This document shows positions 51,200-62,729 of a DNA stretch of 64,000 nucleotides, in pieces. Position 1 is the stretch's first letter. Every line of letters starts with the position of its first letter. Source of the DNA: Pontederia crassipes (Eukaryota; Streptophyta; Magnoliopsida; Commelinales; Pontederiaceae); assembly GCA_030549335.1 (NCBI GenBank), contig CM060186.1, forward strand, positions 21,939,189 through 22,003,188, written 5' to 3'. The notes beneath the pieces are model-generated. The model had not been told where the DNA came from. It saw nothing but the letters and a program-made list of their open reading frames with translations, and made no database searches. The translations under genes were made by a program, and so were the position numbers.

Positions 51200-54006
51200 T
51201 GTAACAACCCAGATTTTATCAAAGAGAAATTTGGGCCCAAAATCCTAATCTCTCTTGTATAAAGGCCTAGACTCCCACTGTTGATCTCTTTTCTCTAACT
51301 TGACACCCGGCTAGACTTGAGGAAATAGAAGGAAAAGCACAAGGAGGAAGAAGAGGAAGAGGAATGGAAAGAAGTAAAAGAAAAAGGATTAATCAAGCTA
51401 TATAAAGGGGATCTAATTCCTCTCTTCCCTCTTAATGTTCGCATGATTAGATTGAGAGTATAGAGACACCTTGTTCCTTATAAAGATTGTGATTGAGGAT
51501 TTGCATGTGAAAATGTTAGATGTGAAAGATGTTTTGATGTGATCCATGATCAAAATTGCCATGCTTAGATCTACGTGCTAGGGATCCATATTTTTAGATG
51601 TATTGCTATATCTACATGAATGAAAGGAATTGCATGTTTTAATGAATGAAAGGAATTGCATGTTTTAATATGCCTTTTGATGCCTAATTGTTTATAAATC
51701 ATATATGAAATCTTTAGAATGTTTTGGATTGTTTTTCTAAAGTTTACCTCTCAAAATCTATAATTTTTTGGGCTGAACATCAAAAAGTCTAGACGTTGGC
51801 ACAACCGTGGTCTAGCGGGCAAAAGAAGGTAAACAAATAGGCACTATGTAATTCCTGTGAAACTTCTATCATGGCCTTTATAGGGCCAAGCATGGTCATG
51901 AGCGAGAAGATAGTAGAATGGACCAAAGAGTGGCTCGTCCCCAAGATGGACCAACACTTTGAGAATGAAGATTGAAATAGGGGCTCTGGACGTCCGTGAA
52001 CCTGAAGGCCATGGTCGTTACCAACCCTTGTCACATCTGAAGGTTATATATATTATTTGTAAAAATATTTTCAAGATATATATGTTATATATTGATAATT
52101 GATGAATGTGTATGACACTTAAATATACAAAATGCATCTACAGTCGTAATTAGATTAAAATATGAAGACTGAGTGACATAATATTGATTACTAATTGCAA
52201 CCATAATATATCCAATTAAAGAATATTGTATAAATACCAACAACGATATGTGTATTCCCAATCATCTTGGGACGAGAGGTGCATCGTCTTCAAGTTTTGG
52301 TTAGCCTATTGTGATGACAATAACATGATTAGTCAATTACTATAAGTTAAAAAAAATGACTATTGAGAAGAACTAAAGTGTAAAGACTTATGCCCATGAA
52401 AGTTACGCATTGATGCATGGAAAACTGATAGAAAACGCTAGCAAGTATACTAGTCGCTCAAGTAATAAAGTGAATGAGTAGAGTTATCATTTCCACGAGG
52501 ACGACTAATAAGTTAGATTCTATTTTAACCTTGATAATTGAAAAATTAAGAAAAGATTTGTTTTCAAGCGCAAATAAAATAAAATGATGAAATAAAAGAA
52601 ATGATCACCTGAATAAATAACAATTTGATTATTAGAGCACCTAATTATCGTTACTAAAATGCAATGAAACTTCTCAACTAAGAATTAGTTGAATCAATAA
52701 TAAAGTTGAATTCTCAAAATTAGTTAGCCAATGTTTCAAGATTAACTACTATTTTAAAAACAACCAGAATAAATCAATCCTTTCGATCTTTAACTTATCT
52801 AATTAATCATAAGATGGATTAAAATAGAATTAATATTAAGGACTTTCTCAAGTCATCTTAATAACTACACAAATTAGGTCTCTTTCGATTTCCCTAATTA
52901 CGGCATGCAATGAATAAGATCGATCCTAGAAATTATTATGAAAATGGTTACTTCTTCTCAAATAACAATCAAATCATAAATCATGAAATCAAAGGAATGC
53001 ATTAAACATGAAACTGCAATGCTATTAACGATTCAAACTAAAATAATATTGAGAAAGATTCCAAAACACAAATAGGGTTCAACTAGAATGACCCTAATGA
53101 AAGAATAAATCTACCGAAGAATAACATCAAATCTAATATAAAAGAGTGGGAAAAGGAAATGAAGAACTCTTGTAGCCAATATGTCGCGCTATCTCGAATT
53201 TCCAACAGAGCTTCGCTATTATTCTCGTTCTTCTCCTTTTTCTAGGCTTCAAATCTATGTTCTATGATACTTTTATATTTCTCCTTTTATAGATTTTCTA
53301 ATCCCCAAAGGAAGAAATAAAAAATTTATTCGAAAAGTGGATAAAATTTGCCTTCAAAACACCTAACCATCCACCATCACGACCGTGACATGCATCATCA
53401 CGGTCGTGACATAGACGATGTCCTCTGGCTTTAATGCGCTCACAGTCGTGCACGTCGTGGGGTGGTCGTGGTTGAGGGCACGATCGTGAGTCAATGGGGT
53501 ATGGTCGTGACAAGTTCTTTTGAGCTCTATTTTTGCCTTTTCTCGATCTTTTTCTTAACGTTTTGATTTCCTACAATAAAATCATCCAAACTTAGGTAGA
53601 AATCAAATCTTAAAGAATTTTTATAAAATTAAATCAAATTTTCTTTTCCAACATAAAAATCTCTTAAAATGTTAATCACACACATGGAATAAGAATAAAT
53701 AAAGTCACGAGTCATTAGATGTTCTATTTTAGAGTGTTTTATGAAAATGAATATTATCTCATTTTCTATGATATGATGTTACAAATTCTATTTTAAAGTC
53801 TTCCATCGAGAAATGTTTTTTTTTTATCTTATGTTATTAATTACAGTTTTTGTTGTATTAATTTATAATAATTTACTTATAACTATGTGATGATGAAAGG
53901 ATTAACATGATTAAAAATTCTTTTAATTAAGCCCCTCCCCCGCCCCCCTCCGCCTTTGCCGTCCCTCTCTTATCTAACTTTTAGAATAAATTTTCGAAAT
54001 GTTACA
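51200..54006. other. Possible LTR or composite repeat, unresolved
   Basis: It starts TGTAACAACCCAG and ends GTTACA, suggesting an LTR like the solo LTR at 5608, with TATAAAGGGG at 51401 as a possible promoter. The flanks (ATTGT and ATTAC) do not match, so I do not claim an insertion. Inside, GCAAGTATACTAG near 52441 resembles GCAAGTATACTAA near 9575, a shared dispersed repeat. A block at 53380-53515 repeats CGGTCGTGACAT-like words. No gene. Confidence 0.3.
51616..51667. repeat. Perfect tandem duplication, 26-bp unit
   Basis: ATGAATGAAAGGAATTGCAT plus GTTTTA occurs twice head to tail. Confidence 0.92.
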
Positions 54007-55492
54007 ATTACTATTTCTTCGTATTAAATAATAAAGCTCATGAAAAAAAATTGTATCGCTGCAATTGATATACCTTTAACAAGTCGGTGATGTGTGTACT
54101 TAAAGGTTGAACATGATATTCCCACCGAAAAAAAGGTTGAACATGATATACTTAGTTGTCTTATATAGTTTTATATTAAGAATGAAACACATTATGTTAT
54201 GAGATATTATTATTGTTATACGTGATATTTAGATTTTTGCATCAACTTATTAATACCTTTCATTTTGTGGACTTCTTTATCTCTTATATTTTTTTTTGCT
54301 AACAATAATTTTAGTTGAACAATCTCAATCAAAGTCAAAATATTTGTGTATTTATGACAGTACTTTTGGGACAGGAGCTTCCATCCCATCCTCACCATCT
54401 CACTCTATCTCTAGGGTGGAAGTTAGTTTTATCTCGATCCCATATATCTCCGATTTTTTTTTACAAGGATCCCAAATTCTAATCATTTTATTTATAAAAT
54501 AGTTAAATAATTATTATACATAATTATTGAAATATAACTAATTAAAATAATATAGCATAATATTTTATTATAATATTAATAATTATATAATAAAATTATG
54601 AAATTAATATTAAAATAAATAATAATAATTTTAAAAATCGAGGCTCGGTGAGGCGAAGGCATGCATCCTTGTCGGTCGTCCCTAATTTGGAAGTGGCGCC
54701 CTCGTTCTCACGGGAAGAAAATTTCTCCCGAGATGAGAGATGTGGGCCCCGACATTTTCGCCACTCCAGGGACATTAACCCATTGGCGCGGACTAAATGT
54801 GTAAATGTGACCGTTCAATCGGGTCGATTTTTCGATCTAAAAAAATTATTTTTTTAGTCAATTTTTTAAATCATAAAAATTATTCTAAAATTATTTAAAA
54901 AAAATCACTTTTTAATGACTCAATTTTCGAACCCTATTTTAATAAATAATATTTTAAAATAATATATAATAAATTAAAATTAATATTAACTTATTTAATT
55001 TTGTAACTAAATAGGATATAGTATTAGAACTATTAAATTAGAGTTTCGGAATATATTAAACTATATAAAATTTATTATACCAATAATAAAATAATTGATT
55101 ACATCTAAATTAATTATATAAATAAAAAATAGTAAATAAAAATGGTCTCCACGAGTCCCTACGATTTTTTCGGATGAGATTCTAGTTTAAGCGAGTCGGT
55201 TTTGCTTTATTTAAAAATCACCATATATTGTATTCAGTCTCCTAATTTTTAATATTTTTGGGTGATTTTTTGGGGTCGAATAAGTTTTTCGATTCGGTCG
55301 AGTTTTTCTTACACCCCTATCGGTCGTGTATACACTTACATGACCTTTTGGTCAGAGGATATCTTTTAAACAATAATTTTTGTTTTAAAGAATATAATAT
55401 TCTATCTATATTCTTATTCTACTTTTTATTTTGGTTGAATAGAAATAAATTTCATATTTTACAATTAAATTATTGTATTATACATAGTTTAC

Positions 55493-55558
<66 letters not shown>

Positions 55559-55977
55559 ATACTATATAATTAAAATGGTGAAAAAAATAAAAAATAAATA
55601 GAATATTCTATTATATTGTTTTAAAAAAATAGAGATATTCTTCGAATAGAATTATATATAATGGTTTCACAATTTTTTAAATAATTTTGTAAAAGATAAA
55701 ACTTGACCACTTCTAGTATTTATTTATGAATATTTGCAAATCAAACGATCTTTAAAGAAAGATTCGGATGGATGAAGTGAATAACAGTCACTCTTTATTA
55801 GGATAAAAGTCTTGAGTTCAAATATTTGTAAACTTAACAGATTTTTGTTGAGAGTGACGTGTTGTCTGAGATAATAATAAATTAATCGAGCTTTATGATA
55901 AGTTAATATTTTAATTTGTGGTAAATACGTATAATTATTATCGTCATATGCGTTGAAGAATTGAAGAATCGATGTAA
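54007..55977. other. AT-rich intergenic DNA
   Basis: No gene recognised. A short GC-richer stretch is at 54640-54800. Confidence 0.5.
55497..55554. repeat. (TTA)n microsatellite
   Basis: About 19 uninterrupted TTA units, seen directly. Confidence 0.97.
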
Positions 55978-56225
55978 AAGCTAGTGGTGTATAACTGTAC
56001 ATAATTTAGTTCACAACTTCACATGCATCCGTTGTTCGGGCGTAGCTGTCGGTTGGGGTTAGCTACTAAAGTAAACTACACAAAATAATTCTTTCCATTG
56101 CCATGTCTCTATTTTTTTTCCCCTTTTATTAACGATTTCAATCTAATTCTACGAGACAGAAAATCACTTTTAAATTCAATCTTGGAGAAAAAAAAAGTTT
56201 TGCAACTTTTCTTCCTAACGAGTTT
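55978..56225 (+). pseudogene. Relic of a peroxidase 3' end (3'-UTR-like)
   Basis: This stretch lines up with the sequence just after the peroxidase B stop (about 35795-35980). Matching blocks in order are GCATCCRTTGYTCGG followed by GCGTAG-like sequence, TAAACTRCACAAAA, AAATTCARTYYTGGAGAAAA and TTTTGCAACTTT. Spacing is similar, and the orientation is the same. No peroxidase coding sequence is left upstream. It is best explained as the trailing edge of a third tandem copy whose coding part was lost, or as a duplicated 3' fragment. Confidence 0.65.
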
Positions 56226-57470
56226 TCTCCCTCAAATTAAATACCCAGGCATGAATACGTTTCCTACTTCCTCAAAGTTTTACGAATTTATAACTTTTGA
56301 TTTTAATAGTTAATTGACATTGAAAGTTGAACAATGAAAATAAAAAATATGTATATATATATATATATAATCTATTATTTTGTAAATGAAATGTGATCTG
56401 TCACACAACATTATTCGTGATATGTTAAAAATTGATGGTTACGTGTGATAATTAATTATCTTTCATATGTATTAATTATTCGACTTATAAACTACATTGA
56501 TCTTGTCACGTTAATTTGTTGACGAACAACGTGGCTCTCAATTGATCCTGCTAGCTTTACAGTCTACTTTCCCTTTTGGGGATGAATGATCATTAAACGG
56601 TGCTCAATGTTTTTTTTTATCTCCATGCATTAAAATCTACCAAATAAATAATAAGAACAAAATAAAATGATTTCCACGTATTTAGCTTCGTTTCCCTTTT
56701 AAATTAAAGGGTGAACTTAATTAACAAAATGACCAATTAATGCACTGTTGGAAGATTGCACCCATTGTTGAGTGTCCGTTCAAAAAAACTAAATAAGAAA
56801 TTGAAATAAGTTTTCATTTAAAACATCAATATACATCACAATAATATGAGTACAACTCAACCTAACCATGCATGGTTGATACCAGGGGATTAGGCCAGAT
56901 TTTATTTTCAGAGAGTTCAGTATATTACAACTAATTAAATAATAAAATTAAAGTATAAAAAATAAATTATGAATATATTTTAAGCAATATCATAACCAAT
57001 TACAAACGGATATATTAAATTATATTTAATCAATAAATTTAAAAGCAAAACAATAGTAAGAGCAAGAAATATGTTATAATACATTGCATGACAACCACAA
57101 TTCTGATGATCATTTTTTTTCAAAAGAAATATGTCATAAACATAAACTACATAGGTGAAAAAAAATAAAATCTATTTAATGACTATCTCTTGAAAAAATC
57201 AAAATTATATTGAATAAATCATAAAAATAGTGCAACTATAGAAAAATATGGAAAGCTATGAAATTTAGTAGATAAATTGTGATAAAAAGGAAAAGAACCC
57301 AACCAATTATATCTATGATAAAAAAATATTATAACCAAAATAAATAAGTTAAAAAAACAAAAAAAAAGTAATATTGTAAATGTTGTCAATTCATTATCTC
57401 AGGTGGGAACTTGGACTAAAAGAAAGAAAAGGATCTAGTTTATTTTTTTTTCGAAACTAATGATGAAGTA
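56226..57470. other. AT-rich intergenic DNA
   Basis: No gene recognised. A short (TA)n run is at 56349-56369. Confidence 0.5.
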
Positions 57471-57479
57471 AGGAATAGA

Positions 57480-59540
57480 AAAAAAAAAAAGGACCCGTGG
57501 TTCTATTTGATGATTAGAGAACAGTGGGCTCTAATTAATTATTAGTGGGAGTCGGATTGAGCTTTAATTAACTAATATTTGGAGTGGGATTAGGCTTCAA
57601 TTACCCCGACTGAAAAGGGAGTAAAAAATATGGCGCTCAAAAGTTGGGCTTGTGAGAAGGGAAGAGAGAAGAGAAGGATTTATGTGACTCCCACCATCCG
57701 ATTTGACTGAATTATATAAGTGAAAAATGACGTGTTCGCTCCGTTCACCGTTTATCATGCTTGTCAATAACGTTGTCCTACTATCAATTCCAAACAATCA
57801 AATTGTCCATTAATGATTTGAACCGATATCTTACGGCTCCATTAATCTCGGGCCAGTGATTCCATGATCATATTGGTCACACAAATATCTCTCACTTGAT
57901 TGACATTATCATAAGTTTCAGTACTCTCACTCTTTGTGTAGTACAAAATGGAAATGTTAGGAACTTCGCTATATGTGACTTTTCATTCTTGTGACCCAAT
58001 TATTTACGAGTCTCATCAAATTAACATGTTTCATAAATATTTGGCTATAATCCCTTTTATAAAAGAATCAGCTAAGATATCTTCCATAGGCACATATATA
58101 TGGTCACTTATTTCCTTTTGACTATGTCATATAATAGTAATATTTTATCTCAATAGCTTTGGAATTGTTTCCTCCAACCACTTCACCTTGTGATATTTGA
58201 GAAGCGAGAAAATGAAAAGCGTCGTAGCGCGCTTCGACTTTTGAACCTCCGCTTACTCCCTCTCAAAGAATATTTTTGTAGATTCCAGTGGTTTTGATAT
58301 TAAATTGAGTCTTAATTTCATATGAAAATGTTTGAGTCATACGCCATGAGTGGCTATCATATTGCATGCAATATACTTAGCTTTCTACATGTGTCTAAAC
58401 ATTCATCCTTCTTTCTTGCTAACCTAAGAAATAGTTGCACCACCCAGCATGAACACGATGTGGATTTTCAATCATCGGTGTCGATACCAAAATATGCATT
58501 TGTATAGCCCACAAGTTCTAAGAAATTTGCTTGGTATGTCAATCTTAATTGTATTGTGTCTATTAAATATCTAAGAAGCACTTTTATGACTTCTCAATAT
58601 GTCTTTCTAGGATTGACTTTATATCTACTAACTAGACTTATTAGATAAGTGAAATTATACCTTGTATAAAGCATTGCATATATCAAGTTATCTATCACTT
58701 GTGCATAAGGCTCTTTTAAGGGTTCCTACCTTACTCTATGACATTAACTTTTACTCAGTCTTTTCTCAAACACGTGATATTGGTGTTGAGTGCAATTTTA
58801 CATTTTGAACCTTCTTTGTATTTTGTTGATGTACTATTCTTGACTTAAGCTCAATTCGGTCGCGAGTAATTTGAATTCCCATGACATAGGATTCATTTCT
58901 CATGTCTTTCATTTCAAATTTCTTGCTCACTTTATCTTTAATTTCTTTGAGCATGCATTATGACAACATTTTCGACGATTAAGATATCAACATACAATGA
59001 TAATATCATAAGACTGCTCCCACTCATTTTGATGTGCACACAATGAACCATTTGTTTGTTTTGAAATCAATTGAAATATTATCGTATTGAACTTACGTAC
59101 TATTGTCTCAACAATTGCTTTAGTTTATATAAAAACCTTTTCAATTTATATACATTATTCTCTTGACCTTCAACCTTAAAGCATTCAGGTTCACATATAT
59201 ACATCTTCTGACAACTCTTAGTCATGACACTCATTTGAAATGATTTTAAATCCATATATGCTATTATCGCTAAGATCGTCCTAATCGATGTAAACTTAGT
59301 TAAATGAGAATAAATTTTTTGGAAGTCTATTCCGTCTTATTGAGTGTGACCATTGACGATTAATCTTATTTTATGTCTGTTAAGAGAACCATCAGTGTAA
59401 TGCTTTCTCTTGAATACCCATTTACACCGTATGGATTGACTATTTGATGGTAGATCACATAATGACTATACTCCATTTTGATTTATTAAGCTCATTTCAT
59501 CACTCATGACGATCGTCTAAGATTCTTGATTCCGACTTAG
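57480..59540 (-). pseudogene. Copia pol and 3' LTR relic (copia-4)
   Basis: On the - strand, reverse transcriptase begins near 59430 with CKWVFKRK and continues to RHKIRLIVNGHTQ near 59350. A YVDILIV replaces the catalytic YVDDMLIV near 59000, with one residue lost. KKFEMKDM is near 58905, and an HIYVPMEDILADSFIKG-like RNase H tail is near 58100. The polypurine region and LTR start (GTAAGATATCGGTTC) follow at about 57835, and LTR-like sequence continues to about 57480. The ADPLTKG-type ending suggests a different copia lineage from copia-1, closer to Ale/Ivana-like elements (inference). Gag, protease, integrase and the 5' LTR were not found. Confidence 0.75.
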
Positions 59541-60687
59541 CAGAAACCAATGCCTCTTTTTAAGAAATAAAATTTATACAATTCTCTATATCAATATTAA
59601 CAAAGTAACACAAAATTTCGCACTCGTACAATACGTAATCATCAAGATTTCGTATTACAAATCCAACCCGACCTGACCTAGGTTCTAATTGGATTTTTCC
59701 AACTCGATTTGATCCGACCCGACTCGCCAACCCGATTTTTTTAATTTTTTTTGAATTTTAAATTATTTTTTATTTAATTTAAGTATTTTATACCATCTAA
59801 AATTTTTAAAATATAGAATAAGGTATTTTAAATAGAGAATAATATGTAGATATTTAAAACAATATTTTTTATGCCTAAAAATACTTTATTTTGTATTTTA
59901 AAAAATTGATATTTACCAATAAATTGACATTATTATGGAAATTTTAAAAATTAAAAGAAAAATTAAAAAATATATATTTACTAATAAATTGACATTATTA
60001 TGGAAATTTTGATTTCATTCCCTCCACCTTTCTTTTCTTCCTCACATGATTTCACTCTTCCAAAACGCTCTTCCTCTCCTATTTCATGAAGATGTAGTAG
60101 CAAGACAATGAGAGGGAAAAGAAGCGCCACATCGTTAAGAACGAAACGACCGAAGGCTGATATGTTTTCACGCATTAGAAAATCCATCATGTAATTTAGA
60201 TTTAACTTTATATTTACAACTTATAATATCTAGATTTAACTTTTCACATAAAGTAATTTAAATTATGTGTGATAACTCAATATCTTCTCGACCTCGAATT
60301 AATCGCTCGCTAATAGCACATTGAAGACTTCACGTAAATTCGGACCGATAAAGAAAAAGGATCCGAAACCTTTACTAGTTCATGCAACAAAGTCAGAGAA
60401 GTATTATGTCACTGCAAATTGATTCCCCGAGCAAATGGAGCAAATTTACATTGTTGCAAGGAAATCAAATTCATGGTTTGCAAGTGGTGGCGGATTGATG
60501 CACGCAACTTACAGGCAAAGCAAATTCACTCACATTGTTTCCAAGTAAATTATCAGTATTATGATATGTTACACTATGCTCTTATCACTGCAAAAAAATA
60601 TATAAATAATAAAAAAAAAGATATAGAACTATGAACATGTACCAAAATAGTTTTTTTTATATTATTTTTTACAGGAAGGGAGGGCTG
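59541..60687. other. Intergenic DNA downstream of the kinase gene
   Basis: No gene recognised. The part next to 60687 should hold the kinase 3' UTR. Confidence 0.5.
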
Positions 60688-62193
60688 CTACTCTCCGTTG
60701 ACCTTTTCCTCTGCCGGATTTACATTCGCTGCGGCTTCAGCGGCCACCACAGCAGGTGGATCTTCTTCCAGCGTCAGGTTCTCCAACCCCGGCCTGAGCT
60801 CCTTGTTGCAGAACTCCTCGTACTCGGCCTTGTCCCCTGTCTTCTTCTTCACCTCCACGACCACTAGCGATGGCGTCAGCTCGAATATCTCGGCCGCAAT
60901 CGTCAGCGGCCCCTTCTCCCCTTCTTTGGTCCCTTCCAGGCTCAGCCGGCAATCCTTCTTGCGCACTGTGAAGCTCACCACTTGGGCGATCTCCTCCAAT
61001 TTCGATATGATCTTCGACACGGGCGCCCCCGACACGATCCGCGCCTCCTCCCCCGTCTCGTCGAACAGACCAGAGAGGTCGAAGCCTGCCGAGAAGGAGA
61101 TGATATCGAACGCGTTGAGGCTCGCTGGCCGCGGAAGCCCCAGTCCGCGCCTCTGCCCGCCGCGGCTGATTGGTGGCATAGAAGAAGTGGATGTGACGGA
61201 GGAATCGGAATCTGATTCTGATTCGGAGGCCGGTGGCGACGGCGGCTGATCGCTGTCGTCGAGGCTGCGGAACCCGTCGTTCTCCAGATAGAACTTGATC
61301 GGTTGGAAGCCCTTCTTGAACCATCGGTTCTCCATGATCTCCGGGATTGTAATCCGGGTCTGGGGGTTGATGTCTAGGAGGCGGGAGAGGAAGCGGACGA
61401 GCTCGCCAGAGAACCACCGCGGGCAGCGGAACTCGCCCTTGCAGATCTTTCGGTACATGGACATGAGGTTGGGGTCGTGGAAGGGGAGGTAACCGGCCAT
61501 GAGGACGAAGAGAATGACGCCGCACGACCAGACGTCGGCTTTGGCCGCGTCGTAGCCCTTGCGCGATAGGACCTCAGGTGCAACGTAAGCCGGGGTGCCG
61601 CAGAAGGTGTGGAAGAGGAAGCCGCCGTCGCCGCCGGCGTGCGACTGGTCGGTTAGGGCAGAAAGGCCGAAGTCGGAGACCTTGAGGTCACCGCAGTGAT
61701 CGAGGAGGAGGTTCTCGGGCTTGAGGTCTCGGTGGAAGACGCCGCGGGCGTGGCAGAAGGCGACGGCGGAGATGAGCTGCTGGAAGTACCGCCGGGCGGC
61801 CGGCTCCGGTAGGCGGCCCTTGGCGACCCGCGCGAAGAGCTCCCCGCCGCGGACGAGCTCCATGACGAAGTAGATCTTGGACTTGGTGGCCATGACCTCG
61901 TAGAGGCGCACGACGTTTGGGTGCCGGGCACGGCGGAGCGCGGCGATCTCGCGCTTGGTGTGCGCCACGAGCCCCGAGCGCAGGATGCGCTCCTTGTCGA
62001 GCACCTTAATGGCCACGGACTCGCCGGTCACCACGTCCCGCGCGATGTACACCTTGGCGAACGTCCCGTGGCCCAGCATCCGACCCACCTCGTACCGCCC
62101 CATAAGGATCCCCGTCCTCTGGCTCGTGTTGCCACCACCTCCGGGGCCGGTGCCGGAGCCCGCTCCGGCCGCAACGTTGGTCGTATCCGGCAT
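60688..62193 (-). CDS. CIPK: CBL-interacting protein kinase (CIPK/SnRK3), intronless
   Basis: A single open frame of 501 residues. The kinase domain spans about 34-292: glycine loop GHGTFAKV (41-48), ATP-binding Lys63, catalytic HRD (154-156, Asp156), DFG (174-176) and APE (205-207). The NAF/FISL motif (N360-A361-F362 within 358-377) binds calcineurin-B-like calcium sensors and relieves autoinhibition. The following block (about 393-421) is the phosphatase-interaction region. These kinases decode calcium signals with CBL proteins, phosphorylating ion transporters and other targets. The intronless structure, VSGAPVSKIISKLEEIA and LTIAAEIFELTPSLVVVEVKK resemble the CIPK12/18/19 group, a name I would not fix without a tree. 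Oddities are a Gly-rich 30-residue N-terminus, a few extra residues in the activation loop (HAGGDGG) and an acidic Ser/Asp linker at 313-340. The start ATG is in good context (ACCATGCC). No break seen. Confidence 0.96.
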   Translation of the reverse strand: MPDTTNVAAGAGSGTGPGGGGNTSQRTGILMGRYEVGRMLGHGTFAKVYIARDVVTGESVAIKVLDKERILRSGLVAHTKREIAALRRARHPNVVRLYEVMATKSKIYFVMELVRGGELFARVAKGRLPEPAARRYFQQLISAVAFCHARGVFHRDLKPENLLLDHCGDLKVSDFGLSALTDQSHAGGDGGFLFHTFCGTPAYVAPEVLSRKGYDAAKADVWSCGVILFVLMAGYLPFHDPNLMSMYRKICKGEFRCPRWFSGELVRFLSRLLDINPQTRITIPEIMENRWFKKGFQPIKFYLENDGFRSLDDSDQPPSPPASESESDSDSSVTSTSSMPPISRGGQRRGLGLPRPASLNAFDIISFSAGFDLSGLFDETGEEARIVSGAPVSKIISKLEEIAQVVSFTVRKKDCRLSLEGTKEGEKGPLTIAAEIFELTPSLVVVEVKKKTGDKAEYEEFCNKELRPGLENLTLEEDPPAVVAAEAAANVNPAEEKVNGE

Positions 62194-62429
62194 GGTAGAT
62201 GGAGATGAACCAAAAGCGTCGGGAGGATAAGATATATAGCTGCAATTAGAGGAGACGGTTTATTTATTATTTATGTGTTTAATCAATTAATGTGTAGATA
62301 TTAAGTAAGGGGCGGGGACGCCGGGGAGGCTTGGAGTGGTGGCTGGACTAATGGCGGCTTCTCTTTCTTCTCTGCTGTCCGGTGTTAGTGGGTAAACAGA
62401 AAACAGAATAAGATCTAATAAGTGCGTCA

Positions 62430-62588
62430 CACGTGGCCTTCACGAGCTGCATGCATCTCGACGTCTTTACTGGACGCGTCCGCCGCAGCGGGTGAGTGCA
62501 CGTGCGGCGCATCGGAGCTGTCGGCGGAAGATCCTCGGCATCGGACGGTCGACAACGCTCCTGGCGCCTGATCGGACACGTGACGTCA
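62430..62588. promoter_or_regulatory. Cluster of CACGTG and TGACGTCA motifs upstream of the kinase gene
   Basis: CACGTG occurs at 62430, 62499 and 62577. The third overlaps TGACGTCA (62581-62588). They lie about 240-395 bp upstream of the kinase ATG, in a GC-rich stretch. In plants such ACGT-core motifs bind bZIP and bHLH factors, and ABRE-like clusters often mark ABA- or stress-responsive genes. Regulation is inferred from motif clustering only. Confidence 0.5.
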
Positions 62589-62729
62589 TCGGGGCCGTCG
62601 GTTGGCGGAGTGAGTGAATGGTTGGTTTGGGTTGTCGTGGGTTTCGGATCTGTCTCCAGAGCGGCGCGTTGCGTTGGCGTTTTGAGTTGGGGTGACCTGT
62701 TGGATCCATCTGCACACTTGAGAAATTAA

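Noticed and set aside
51200-54006. Second solo LTR (TGTAAC ... GTTACA)
   Set aside because: Flanking 5-mers differ (ATTGT and ATTAC), the inverted end is only six bases, and the interior looks composite. Kept only as an unresolved region.
60698-61525. Long frames opposite or offset to the kinase gene
   Set aside because: They are shadows of the GC-rich kinase coding sequence and lack domains.
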